From JBAXRT01 sp037131065 (GTDB lineage: Bacteria > Bacteroidota > Bacteroidia > Bacteroidales > FEN-979): a stretch of DNA of 10,319 nucleotides. Below the pieces are notes generated by a model. That model was not told the DNA's origin. It worked only from the letters and a program-made list of their open reading frames with translations, and did not search any database. The DNA lies in contig JBAXRT010000108.1 of NCBI GenBank assembly GCA_037131065.1, positions 1 to 10,319 of the forward strand, given 5' to 3'. Every line of letters starts with the position of its first letter. The stretch's first letter is position 1. Made by a program: the position numbers and the translations under genes. Of the stretch, positions 1-6,338 are shown piece by piece.

Positions 1-203
1 TGAACGGGTATGACGCCACACGTGAAGTTCATGTGACCAGACCGGATATTCCTGTGATTGCACAGACGGCCTATGCCTTCATTGCCGAGAAAGAACAGGC
101 CCTGGCTGCGGGCTGTGTGGATCATATAACGAAACCAATTGATAAGCAGCAACTGTTTGCGACTATCCATCGCGTGCTGATCAGCACAAAAAAACGGAAT
201 TAA
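1..203 (+). CDS. C-terminal receiver domain of a response regulator or hybrid histidine kinase (5'-truncated)
   Basis: This is the last 66 codons of a gene that starts before the window; the frame runs from base 3 to a TAA at 201-203. The fragment begins NGYDATREV, which matches the loop just after the phosphoacceptor Asp of receiver domains (usually MPxMDGxE/DATR). It then shows PVIAQTAYAF, with the switch Thr at fragment residue 22, and AGCVDHITKPID, with the conserved Lys at residue 44. The phospho-Asp itself lies off-window. AxTAxAxxxEKxxAxxAGxxDxxxKP is the style usual in receivers at the C-terminus of hybrid sensor kinases, so a hybrid kinase is the likeliest parent, though a separate regulator cannot be excluded. 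Nothing follows the receiver except a short basic tail. The stop codon is one base from the ssnA start, so the two genes are very probably co-transcribed and may be translationally coupled. Confidence 0.85.
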   Translation, partial: NGYDATREVHVTRPDIPVIAQTAYAFIAEKEQALAAGCVDHITKPIDKQQLFATIHRVLISTKKRN

Positions 204-204
204 T

Positions 205-1467
205 ATGCTCCTGCTTAAAAACGGCACATACATCGACTGGCAGACCCTTGAGTTCCTTGAGGGTGACATCCTCGTTGAAGAGGGCATTGACGGAAAGATC
301 GTGTTTGTGAAGGATCATCTGGAGACAATAAACTTCCGGACGATCGACTGCCGGGGAAAATATATTACAAAAGCCTTTGCCAACGGTCATCATCATGCTT
401 ACTCGGCACTTGCAACGGGTATGCCCTCTCCTGCCCTAGCTCCCCGGAATTTTCCGGAGATCCTCCGGTATATCTGGTGGACCCTTGATAAAGCCCTGGA
501 TCCGGACATCATCCGCTCAAGCGCCCTGGTAACGGCAATCGCATGTGCAAGGAGTGGCGTGACCTTCGTAATTGATCATCATGCCTCGCCAATGTCCATT
601 CCCGGAAGCCTTGAGATCATTGCAGAAGCCTTTGACAAGTTGGGTATCAGCCATCTGCTCTGTTACGAGATTTCCGACCGGGACGGATTGGGAAAAGCTG
701 AGGAAGGACTTGGAGAGAGTGCCCGTTACCTTGAAAAACACCAGGGTCTGGTCGGCCTTCACGCCTCTTTCACCGTTGGAAATGAAACCCTGAAAAAAGC
801 TGTCGGTCTTGCAACAGCAACAGGATCGGGCATCCATATTCACACTGCCGAAGACCACTGTGACCAGGATGATTGCAAACAGCGATACGGTAAAAGAGTG
901 GTTGAAAGGCTTTCGGAGGCCGGGGTGCTTGGCATGCCGAAGAGCATCCTTGCACACTGCCTTCACCTAAGCGAACAAGAAAGGGAGTTGCTTTCCAAGT
1001 CTTCCGCCTGGATTGCCGAAAATATGGAGAGCAATCTGAACAACGGGGTCGGCTTTTTCAGGGCGAAAAACCTTGGGCCGAATATTTTCCTCGGCACCGA
1101 CGGGATGCACAGCGACATGCTTCAGAGTGCCAAATCGGCCTGGTTTGCCGGCAAGCACATCGACCATACCGATCCGCCGGAAGTTTACCGTAGGCTCAGG
1201 AACCTTCATGCTTACCTGGTACAAAACTCTTATAAAGGAGATGGAGAGAACAACCTTGTCGTATTTGATTACAGCCCCTCCACCCCGTTCAATCCCGGCA
1301 ATTTCTGCAGCCATTTCTTCTTCGGGATGGAATCAAGGCATATCAGCCATGTGATCTCCGATGGCAGGCTGATCGTCAAAGACCGGAAGATCCTGAATGT
1401 TGATGAGGAGGAGATCCTTGCCGAGGCACGGATCCAGGCAAAAAGACTGTGGGAAAGGATGAAATGA
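205..1467 (+). CDS. ssnA: SsnA-type metal-dependent amidohydrolase (purine catabolism cluster)
   Basis: A 420-residue cytoplasmic amidohydrolase-superfamily enzyme with no signal peptide or membrane segment. An N-terminal beta segment is followed by the metal-binding N-x-HxH motif (ANGHHHAYS; H62 and H64). Further on are SGVTFVIDHHASP (about 118-129), GLHASFTVG (H186), HIHTAEDH (H213), LAHCLHLS (H251) and the metal/catalytic Asp in LGTDGMHSDM (D299). The DHHASP, HIHTAED and GTDGxxSDM blocks and the C-terminal SPTPF...FGM segment match E. coli SsnA as I recall it (442 residues, TIGR03314 'selenium metabolism protein SsnA'), so this is a full-length, slightly shorter member. The substrate is unproven; its place beside hyuA, ygeW and ygeY suggests deamination or ring opening of a purine-derived heterocycle. 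The ATG lies one base after the upstream receiver gene's stop. Guanine deaminase or chlorohydrolase (AtzB/TrzN-like) are the main alternatives but fit less well. Confidence 0.86.
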   Translation: MLLLKNGTYIDWQTLEFLEGDILVEEGIDGKIVFVKDHLETINFRTIDCRGKYITKAFANGHHHAYSALATGMPSPALAPRNFPEILRYIWWTLDKALDPDIIRSSALVTAIACARSGVTFVIDHHASPMSIPGSLEIIAEAFDKLGISHLLCYEISDRDGLGKAEEGLGESARYLEKHQGLVGLHASFTVGNETLKKAVGLATATGSGIHIHTAEDHCDQDDCKQRYGKRVVERLSEAGVLGMPKSILAHCLHLSEQERELLSKSSAWIAENMESNLNNGVGFFRAKNLGPNIFLGTDGMHSDMLQSAKSAWFAGKHIDHTDPPEVYRRLRNLHAYLVQNSYKGDGENNLVVFDYSPSTPFNPGNFCSHFFFGMESRHISHVISDGRLIVKDRKILNVDEEEILAEARIQAKRLWERMK

Positions 1468-1474
1468 CCTCGCC

Positions 1475-2821
1475 ATGAAGCCATTGCTGATTATCAACGG
1501 AACCCTGGTCACAGCTGAAAAAAGTACGCGTGAAGATATTGCCCTGGCAGAAGGAAAAATCATATCGATTGGCCAATTGACTCCTGCTTCATTACCGGGG
1601 TACGAGGTGATCGATGCAACCGGAAAACTTGTTTTCCCGGGAGCCATTGATCCCCATGTGCACATGGCATTGCCAACTCCTGCAGGCAATTCCTGCGATG
1701 ATTTTATTTCCGGAAGCAGGGCGGCAGTTGCCGGCGGCACAACCAGCATCATCGATTTTGTAACTCCTCTTCGCGGGCAATCCCTGCTTGAAGCCCTGGA
1801 TCAACGAAGGGAAGAGGCAAAAGACTCCCGTTGCAACTGCACCCTTCACATGGGAATCAGTGAGTGGAACCCACAGGTGGCAAGTGAAGTTAAACAGTGT
1901 ATCCGGAACGAAGGTATCACCTCCTTCAAGGCATACCTGGCTTACCGCGACACGATCGGCATCGGGATTGAACAACTCAGGGAGGTAATGGAGGTCGTGG
2001 GATCTGAAGGAGGGATCCTGATGGTCCATTGCGAGGATGGTGAGCTTATCAGTTTCCTCCAGATGGGTTTCTTATATGAAAGAAAAACGGGTCCGGCTTA
2101 TCATCACCTTTCACGACCCCCTGAGGCTGAGATCAGCGCCATCAGAGAGGTGACCGGGTTATCGGAACTGACCGGTTGCCCGGTTTACATCGTGCACACC
2201 TCCACCGCTGGCGGTGCCGACCTGATCCTGCAGGCTAAGGAAAAGGGATTGAAAGTGTTTGGGGAAACGTGTCCGCAGTACCTGCTCCTGAATGATTCCG
2301 ATTATAATGAGCAATACAGCGCGGAACAGATCCTTCCCTATGTGATCTCCCCTCCCCTCCGGAAAAAAGAGGATTATGACAGGTTATGGAGAGGTTTGGC
2401 TGACAGGACTTTCGATGTGGTGGCAACCGACCACTGCCCTTTCAACCTTTATGGCCAGAAGGATCGTGGCAAAAATGATTTCACCAAAATCCCAAACGGC
2501 GCCGGCGGGATTGAGCACAGGCTCCCGCTGCTCTATTCCTATGGTGTTCTGACAAAGAGGATCTCTGTTAATCGTTTTATTGAATTGGTCTCAACCTCAC
2601 CGGCAGAAATTTTCGGATGGGGTAACAAAAAAGGAAAGCTAATGCCCGGCTACGATGCCGACATCGCGATCTGGGATCCGGATTACGAAGGGACCATTTC
2701 GGTAAAGAATCACCTTTCGAAATGCGATTCTGAGATCTATGAAGGATTTCAAACTCAGGGCAGACCTGAGTTGGTCATTATTGGAGGAAGAACCTATTTG
2801 CCAATGACTAAGTACGAGTGA
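1475..2821 (+). CDS. hyuA: D-hydantoinase/dihydropyrimidinase-family cyclic amidohydrolase
   Basis: A 448-residue cytoplasmic enzyme that hydrolyses cyclic amide rings (hydantoin, dihydropyrimidine or related). All binuclear-metal ligands of the family are visible: HxH in AIDPHVHMA (H61, H63), the Lys that becomes carboxylated in SFKAYLAY (K152), H185 in MVHCEDGE, H241 in YIVHTSTAGG and D319 in VATDHCPFN. FGETCPQYLLL (about 262-272) is also a family signature. Length is normal (about 450-480). It starts 7 bases after the ssnA stop, so the two form one operon. Pairing with ssnA, and with ygeW/ygeY nearby, supports the role of the E. coli hyuA locus in ureide or purine-derived ring opening rather than pyrimidine catabolism; the exact substrate is inference. 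Allantoinase is the main alternative. The last codons and the stop (TAC GAG TGA) lie inside a heptameric repeat, so the extreme C-terminus MTKYE is probably repeat-derived and not conserved. Confidence 0.83.
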   Translation: MKPLLIINGTLVTAEKSTREDIALAEGKIISIGQLTPASLPGYEVIDATGKLVFPGAIDPHVHMALPTPAGNSCDDFISGSRAAVAGGTTSIIDFVTPLRGQSLLEALDQRREEAKDSRCNCTLHMGISEWNPQVASEVKQCIRNEGITSFKAYLAYRDTIGIGIEQLREVMEVVGSEGGILMVHCEDGELISFLQMGFLYERKTGPAYHHLSRPPEAEISAIREVTGLSELTGCPVYIVHTSTAGGADLILQAKEKGLKVFGETCPQYLLLNDSDYNEQYSAEQILPYVISPPLRKKEDYDRLWRGLADRTFDVVATDHCPFNLYGQKDRGKNDFTKIPNGAGGIEHRLPLLYSYGVLTKRISVNRFIELVSTSPAEIFGWGNKKGKLMPGYDADIAIWDPDYEGTISVKNHLSKCDSEIYEGFQTQGRPELVIIGGRTYLPMTKYE

Positions 2822-2835
2822 CGAATGACGAGTGA
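2803..2835 (+). repeat. Heptameric 3'-end repeat, copy A (end of hyuA)
   Basis: Four 7-base units in a row (TGACTAA, GTACGAG, TGACGAA, TGACGAG) plus a trailing TGA. Because 7 is not a multiple of 3, TGA triplets fall in all three + frames (2805, 2819, 2826, 2833); the one at 2819-2821 is the hyuA stop. It is related to copies at 2844-2874 and 5046-5077 and has the same orientation relative to the gene that ends there. Confidence 0.8.
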
Positions 2836-2870
2836 AATCCAATTCGTCACTCGTCACTCGTACTTAGTCA
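2805..2870. terminator. Long hairpin between convergent hyuA and the oligopeptidase gene (possible bidirectional terminator)
   Basis: Arms 2805-2831 and 2844-2870 are 27 bases each and pair with one A-C mismatch around a 12-base loop (2832-2843). The outer 20 base pairs are perfect. It lies between two converging genes, where a bidirectional terminator or transcription barrier would be expected. There is no clean T-tract on either strand (the + strand continues CTCTTATTAA), so intrinsic termination is uncertain. The hairpin arises because two copies of the heptameric repeat sit head to head. Confidence 0.5.
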
Positions 2871-2874
2871 CTCT
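2844..2874 (-). repeat. Heptameric 3'-end repeat, copy B (downstream of the oligopeptidase)
   Basis: On the + strand the units read TCGTCAC, TCGTCAC, TCGTACT, TAGTCAC. On the - strand the repeat begins 2 bases after the TAA stop (2877-2879) of the prolyl oligopeptidase, so it has the same sense orientation as copy A has to hyuA. Copies A and B share the odd unit in which TGAC is replaced (GTACGA), so one may be a recent duplicate of the other. Confidence 0.8.
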
Positions 2875-2876
2875 TA

Positions 2877-4946
2877 TTAAAGTCCTAGCTGATTCAGCAC
2901 AAACTCATAGTCGACCAGTGTATTTTCGATCCTCTGCTTCGTAGCCTGTCCTGACCCATGGCCGACATTGTAATCGATGTAAAGCAGCACGGGGTTTATC
3001 TGCCCGGGGTTGTTCTGTAATGCGGCGGTGAACTTCTTGGCATGCAACGGGTCAACACGGCTGTCGTTGGCTCCTGTGCGGATCAGCATCGTCGGCACAT
3101 TGACCCCCAGCCTGACATTCTGGTAAGGCGAGTATTGCAGGAGGTTCCTGAAGTCAGCTTCGTTTTCCGATGACCCGTATTCTGGGATCCAGTAACGGGC
3201 AATAAGAAACTTATGGTAGCGGATCATGTCAAGCAGGGGAACGGCGCAGAGAATGGCCTTATAAAGGTCGGGACGCTGGTTGGCAATGGCTCCCATGAGC
3301 AACCCGCCGTTGCTTCCACCCCAGGCCACGATCTTACCGGTGGTGGTATATTTTTCCCTGACGAGCCATTCGGCACAGGCATTGAAATCGTCGAAACAGT
3401 TCTGCTTTTTCATCAGCATCCCGTTCTCATGCCACTTCTCGCCATATTCGTTACCACCCCTTATGCCTGGTTCCACAACAACAACACCGCGGTTGATGAG
3501 GGCAGCATAACCACCAAAATATTCGGGTGAAATCCCGATGTTGAACCCACCATACCCGGTAAGTAGGACAGGATTATTCCCGTCGAGTTTCATGTCTTTG
3601 CGATATACCACGTTGCATGGGATCTTTGTGCCGTCCTTTGAAGTGTAGAATTTAACTTCGCCTTTTATGTTTGACATATCAATTGGCATAACCCTCGAGT
3701 AGTATAGCCTCCATTTGAAGTTTTTAGGAGAAGCGACATAAAGTTTTCCGGGTGAGGTATAGGTGTTCATGTAAACATAGACCGAGTCCTCTTCACGGTC
3801 GAAGCTCACATAGCTGACATTCCCGACCTCAGGCAGTTCGATGGGTTTGATCTTTTTTCCTGTTGCGTCATAAAGAGTCAGGCGGCTCTGGATATCCTTC
3901 TTATCCTGGACGATCAGCCGACCATCCTTTAGCACCTCAACATTTTCAAGCACATTTTCCCCTTCGGGGATCAGCACCTTCCAGTTCTTGTATTCGGGAT
4001 TGGCTTTATCAGTCACCATGAGACGGAAATTGGGAGCATTATCATTGGTGAGGATATACAATTTATTGCCGATAGCACTGGGATAGGCCTGGGATTTTTT
4101 GCTTTCATAGATCAGTTTTCCTTCTCCGGGAGTGCCGGTGGTCCTCATACGGCAGGTGTTGGAATAGAAATCGCCCTCCCCGAAAAAGGTCACATCGCTG
4201 TAACGGTTATCGTAGATGTAGTAAGAATTTTGAGCATCATTGGTCGTGCCGATGAACTGAGCCTTTTCAATCGGATCTCCAACCTTCCACAGGTAGCTCT
4301 TAAGCGGTCGCTGCTGGTCGATATCCTCTTTGCTCCGGATGGTGAAATAACAATGCTGCTGGTCCTTGGTCCACTGCATGTTGGTCGTGTTCTCAAGGGG
4401 AGGAAAGAGCAGCTTCCCGTCGCGCGTGTTGATGAAATAGGTCTTGGTGATCTCCGCCCCGCTCTGCTGGACGCTCACCGCTGCGCGTTCGCCGTCATAG
4501 GTGTATGCCACCCCGGAAGTAGAGGTTTTTCCTGTCGTATCAAGCTTCACCGGATCCCAGATCAGGATTTTTTTCCCGTCGATGATCGTGTAGAGAGAGG
4601 TCTGCTTATCCCCTTTCTTCCTGATGTTCTGGAAGACGCGTTTACCCTCCTTGCTCAAAGGTCCTTCATAATCCATGTCGATAAATGCGGTTATCTCTTC
4701 CCGGAGACCCTGATGCTCCTTCTGTGTCGCTTTCATGTATTGAACGCTGTAGTCGTGCTCAGCCTTCGTCCATTCGATGACCTTCGGATCATTTTTGTCC
4801 TCAAGCCAGCGGTAGTTATCGGTCAGCAGGAAGCCATGGAGTGTGTCAACAACCGGCTTTTTCTCTGTGGCCGGGGGATTAAACGGGATCTGTGTCATTC
4901 CAGCCAGAGGAAGTGACAAACCCAGAATCAGGAAAATGTTTTTCAT
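2877..4946 (-). CDS. Exported prolyl oligopeptidase (peptidase family S9A)
   Basis: A 689-residue serine peptidase that cleaves after proline in short peptides. Residues 1-19 (K2, then a hydrophobic stretch ending near A15-G16) look like a secretion signal, so the mature enzyme is probably periplasmic. About residues 25-75 match the S9A N-terminal motif (DTLHG...DNYRWLED), then comes the beta-propeller (about 80-425) and the alpha/beta-hydrolase domain (about 430-689). The catalytic triad is visible: Ser545 in WGGSNGGLL, Asp628 in TGANDSRVDPLH and His663 in VGHGSG; Arg630 matches the substrate-binding Arg two residues after the Asp. GYGGFN and EPGIRGGNEYGEKWH are also S9A signatures. Length is normal for the secreted form (about 690-720). 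It lies within the purine-type cluster, downstream of ygeW on the same strand across a 118-base gap, and converges on hyuA. No functional link to purine breakdown is evident. Confidence 0.95.
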   Translation of the reverse strand: MKNIFLILGLSLPLAGMTQIPFNPPATEKKPVVDTLHGFLLTDNYRWLEDKNDPKVIEWTKAEHDYSVQYMKATQKEHQGLREEITAFIDMDYEGPLSKEGKRVFQNIRKKGDKQTSLYTIIDGKKILIWDPVKLDTTGKTSTSGVAYTYDGERAAVSVQQSGAEITKTYFINTRDGKLLFPPLENTTNMQWTKDQQHCYFTIRSKEDIDQQRPLKSYLWKVGDPIEKAQFIGTTNDAQNSYYIYDNRYSDVTFFGEGDFYSNTCRMRTTGTPGEGKLIYESKKSQAYPSAIGNKLYILTNDNAPNFRLMVTDKANPEYKNWKVLIPEGENVLENVEVLKDGRLIVQDKKDIQSRLTLYDATGKKIKPIELPEVGNVSYVSFDREEDSVYVYMNTYTSPGKLYVASPKNFKWRLYYSRVMPIDMSNIKGEVKFYTSKDGTKIPCNVVYRKDMKLDGNNPVLLTGYGGFNIGISPEYFGGYAALINRGVVVVEPGIRGGNEYGEKWHENGMLMKKQNCFDDFNACAEWLVREKYTTTGKIVAWGGSNGGLLMGAIANQRPDLYKAILCAVPLLDMIRYHKFLIARYWIPEYGSSENEADFRNLLQYSPYQNVRLGVNVPTMLIRTGANDSRVDPLHAKKFTAALQNNPGQINPVLLYIDYNVGHGSGQATKQRIENTLVDYEFVLNQLGL

Positions 4947-5045
4947 ATAACTTGGTTTTAGATGCTAAAGAATGTGCGAATTTAATCAATGGATTTCCCG
5001 ATTCTAAATTTTTTCGGTAAACAATAAAATTAGCGTGATGAATTC

Positions 5046-5077
5046 ATTCGTCACTAGTCACTAGTCACAAGTCATTA
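5046..5077 (-). repeat. Heptameric 3'-end repeat, copy C (end of ygeW)
   Basis: On the + strand the units are TCGTCAC (5048-5054), TAGTCAC, TAGTCAC and AAGTCAT (to 5075). On the ygeW sense strand this gives TGA in all three frames (complements of TCA at 5051, 5058, 5065, 5072). The TGA at 5065-5067 is the ygeW stop, so the final residues (SNDL) come from the repeat. The rest of the gap to the oligopeptidase start (4947-5045) is AT-rich with no gene or convincing promoter that I can see. Confidence 0.78.
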
Positions 5078-6246
5078 GACAATAACTGGTCAAGCATGTC
5101 AGCTGGTTTTTCAAACCGGTTCGTCAGCATCATCGCCGCAATGATATATGGTTTGAATCCAGCCTGCTTGTAAAGAGGAACTCGGTACCGTTCAAATACT
5201 GTTGCAGCAACCTCGCCCTCTTTGCATGAGACTCCGGAAATATCTGCCGGCAGACAGTGCATGTATAGTGCTTTCCCTTCGCTAGTCATTTTCATCATCT
5301 CTTCGGTGCACTCCCAGTTCCTGAACTTTGCATTGTTAGACAGGCACTCCTTTTCGAGTCCTTTCAATCCTTCGTGATCATTTTTTCTGAGCAATTCCGT
5401 CCGGCGCTCCATCACATGAAATGGAGCCCAGCTCTTTGGATAGACGATGTCGGCGTCCCGGAATGCCTCTTCCATGGAGTTCATGACCCGGAAAGCACCT
5501 CCGCTCTCCGATGACTGTATTCCTGCCAGGTCAACCACACCAGGGATCAGTCCGTATCCCTCGGGAAAGGCCAGGTCGACCTTCATGCCCAACCGGGTCA
5601 TGAGACCGATGATCCCCTGGGGAACGGAGAGTGGCTTCCCGTAACTCGGGGAGTAGGCCCAGGTCATGGCAATCTTTTTTCCTCTTAAATTTTCAAGCGA
5701 ACCGAAAACTGTTTTAAGATGAAGGAGGTCGGCCATCGACTGGGTCGGATGGTCGATGTCGCACTGAAGGTTGATGATACCCGGCCGCTGGGGCAGGACG
5801 CAATCGGCAAAAGCCTCGTCAAGCGCGGCGCCTACTTCACGCATGTAAGTGTTACCGGCTCCAAGGTACATATCGTCGCGGATGCCGATGATCTCACTCA
5901 GGAAGGAGATCATGACTGATGTTTCCCTCACCGTCTCGCCGTGTGATATCTGCGACTTGCCTTCATCCAGGTCCTGGACCGCAAGACCCAGGAGGTTTGC
6001 TGCCGAGGCAAAGGAAAACCGCGTCCGGGTGGAGTTGTCGCGGAATTGCGATATAGCAAGCCCCGAATCAAAAACTCGGGTGGACATCTTCTGATCACGC
6101 AGATGTTTTAAGGCTTCAGCGACCAGCAGGATCACCTCAAGGGCTTCCCTCGACTTTTCCCAGGTCAGAAGGAAATCCTTCTGGTAAAGGCTGGCAGATC
6201 TGGAGCTAATTTGCTCTATTATCTCTTTTACTTTCATTTTAGTCAT
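5065..6246 (-). CDS. ygeW: YgeW-type knotted carbamoyltransferase
   Basis: A 393-residue member of the aspartate/ornithine carbamoyltransferase superfamily that matches E. coli YgeW (about 396 residues, TIGR03316) along its whole length as I recall it. The carbamoyl-phosphate site FRDNSTRTRFS (about 68-78), DIDHPTQSMADL (HPTQ 166-169), KIAMTWAYSPSYGKPLSVPQ (about 191-210), YPKSWAP (269-275) and MHCLPADISGVSCKEGEV (329-346) are all present and intact. The true co-substrate is not firmly known. In this cluster it may work in the phosphorolytic direction, taking a carbamoyl group from a ureido intermediate to form carbamoyl phosphate that a carbamate kinase could use for ATP; that is inference and no kinase is in view. 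The ATG at 6246 is used here, but a second ATG at 6237 (MKVKEIIEQ) fits the E. coli N-terminus as well or better. The gene is downstream of ygeY, 79 bases apart, probably in one operon. Confidence 0.93.
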   Translation of the reverse strand: MTKMKVKEIIEQISSRSASLYQKDFLLTWEKSREALEVILLVAEALKHLRDQKMSTRVFDSGLAISQFRDNSTRTRFSFASAANLLGLAVQDLDEGKSQISHGETVRETSVMISFLSEIIGIRDDMYLGAGNTYMREVGAALDEAFADCVLPQRPGIINLQCDIDHPTQSMADLLHLKTVFGSLENLRGKKIAMTWAYSPSYGKPLSVPQGIIGLMTRLGMKVDLAFPEGYGLIPGVVDLAGIQSSESGGAFRVMNSMEEAFRDADIVYPKSWAPFHVMERRTELLRKNDHEGLKGLEKECLSNNAKFRNWECTEEMMKMTSEGKALYMHCLPADISGVSCKEGEVAATVFERYRVPLYKQAGFKPYIIAAMMLTNRFEKPADMLDQLLSNDL

Positions 6247-6247
6247 T

Positions 6248-6268
6248 GGAAAATGGAAAATAGAAATT
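6248..6268. repeat. A/T-rich heptamer repeat just upstream of ygeW
   Basis: Two identical units GGAAAAT (6248-6254, 6255-6261) and a third degenerate one, AGAAATT (6262-6268). It begins 2 bases before the longer ygeW start codon, so it forms the leader of ygeW. The unit sequence differs from the TGACTAG-type repeats but the 7-base period is the same. Confidence 0.55.
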
Positions 6269-6287
6269 GGTTAAACGGTTATAAGCA

Positions 6288-6338
6288 CCTCAACCCCCGT
6301 CCCCTTCTCCTTAAGGAGAAGGGGTTCAGGGGATGAGG
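6288..6338. repeat. GC-rich palindromic repeat element between ygeY and ygeW
   Basis: The inner part is a perfect palindrome: CCCCTTCTCC (6301-6310), centre TTAA, GGAGAAGGGG (6315-6324). Outer arms 6288-6297 and 6329-6338 pair with one mismatch, giving a long interrupted stem. It overlaps the 3' end of ygeY, supplying its stop (TGA, complement of 6326-6328) and last codons. It resembles the dispersed REP-like palindromes with CCTCA...CCCC...GGGG...GAGG ends seen in many genomes. No T-run follows on the - strand, so it is more likely an mRNA 3'-end stabiliser or mobile palindrome than a classic terminator. Confidence 0.75.

Noticed and set aside
1333..2029. Minus-strand open frames opposite ssnA/hyuA (1333-1752 and 1592-2029)
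   Set aside because: They overlap genes with clear metal-binding motifs and have no domain signature or start context of their own.
1475..2821. Allantoinase or pyrimidine-pathway dihydropyrimidinase
   Set aside because: Not excluded by motifs alone, but no pyrimidine or allantoin genes are nearby and the ssnA/ygeW/ygeY context favours a HyuA role; kept as an alternative only.
2803..2874. Possible CRISPR-like repeat
   Set aside because: The period is 7 bases with no spacers; these are tandem heptamers, not repeat-spacer units, and no cas gene is near.
4230..4916. Long + strand open frame (228 codons) opposite the oligopeptidase gene
   Set aside because: It lies wholly inside a well-supported S9A peptidase on the other strand, has no recognisable motif, and is an antisense shadow.
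4947..5045. Promoter for the oligopeptidase gene
   Set aside because: AT-rich with near matches to TAnnTTTG on the - strand (TAATTTTA, TAAATTCG) but none exact and no TTG at a proper distance, so no call was made.
5065..6246. Ornithine, N-succinylornithine or aspartate carbamoyltransferase
   Set aside because: The STRT and HCLP motifs are shared by the whole superfamily, but the DIDHPTQSMADL, WAYSPSYGKPLSVPQ and HCLPADISGVSCKEGEV blocks and the cluster partners point to the YgeW group.
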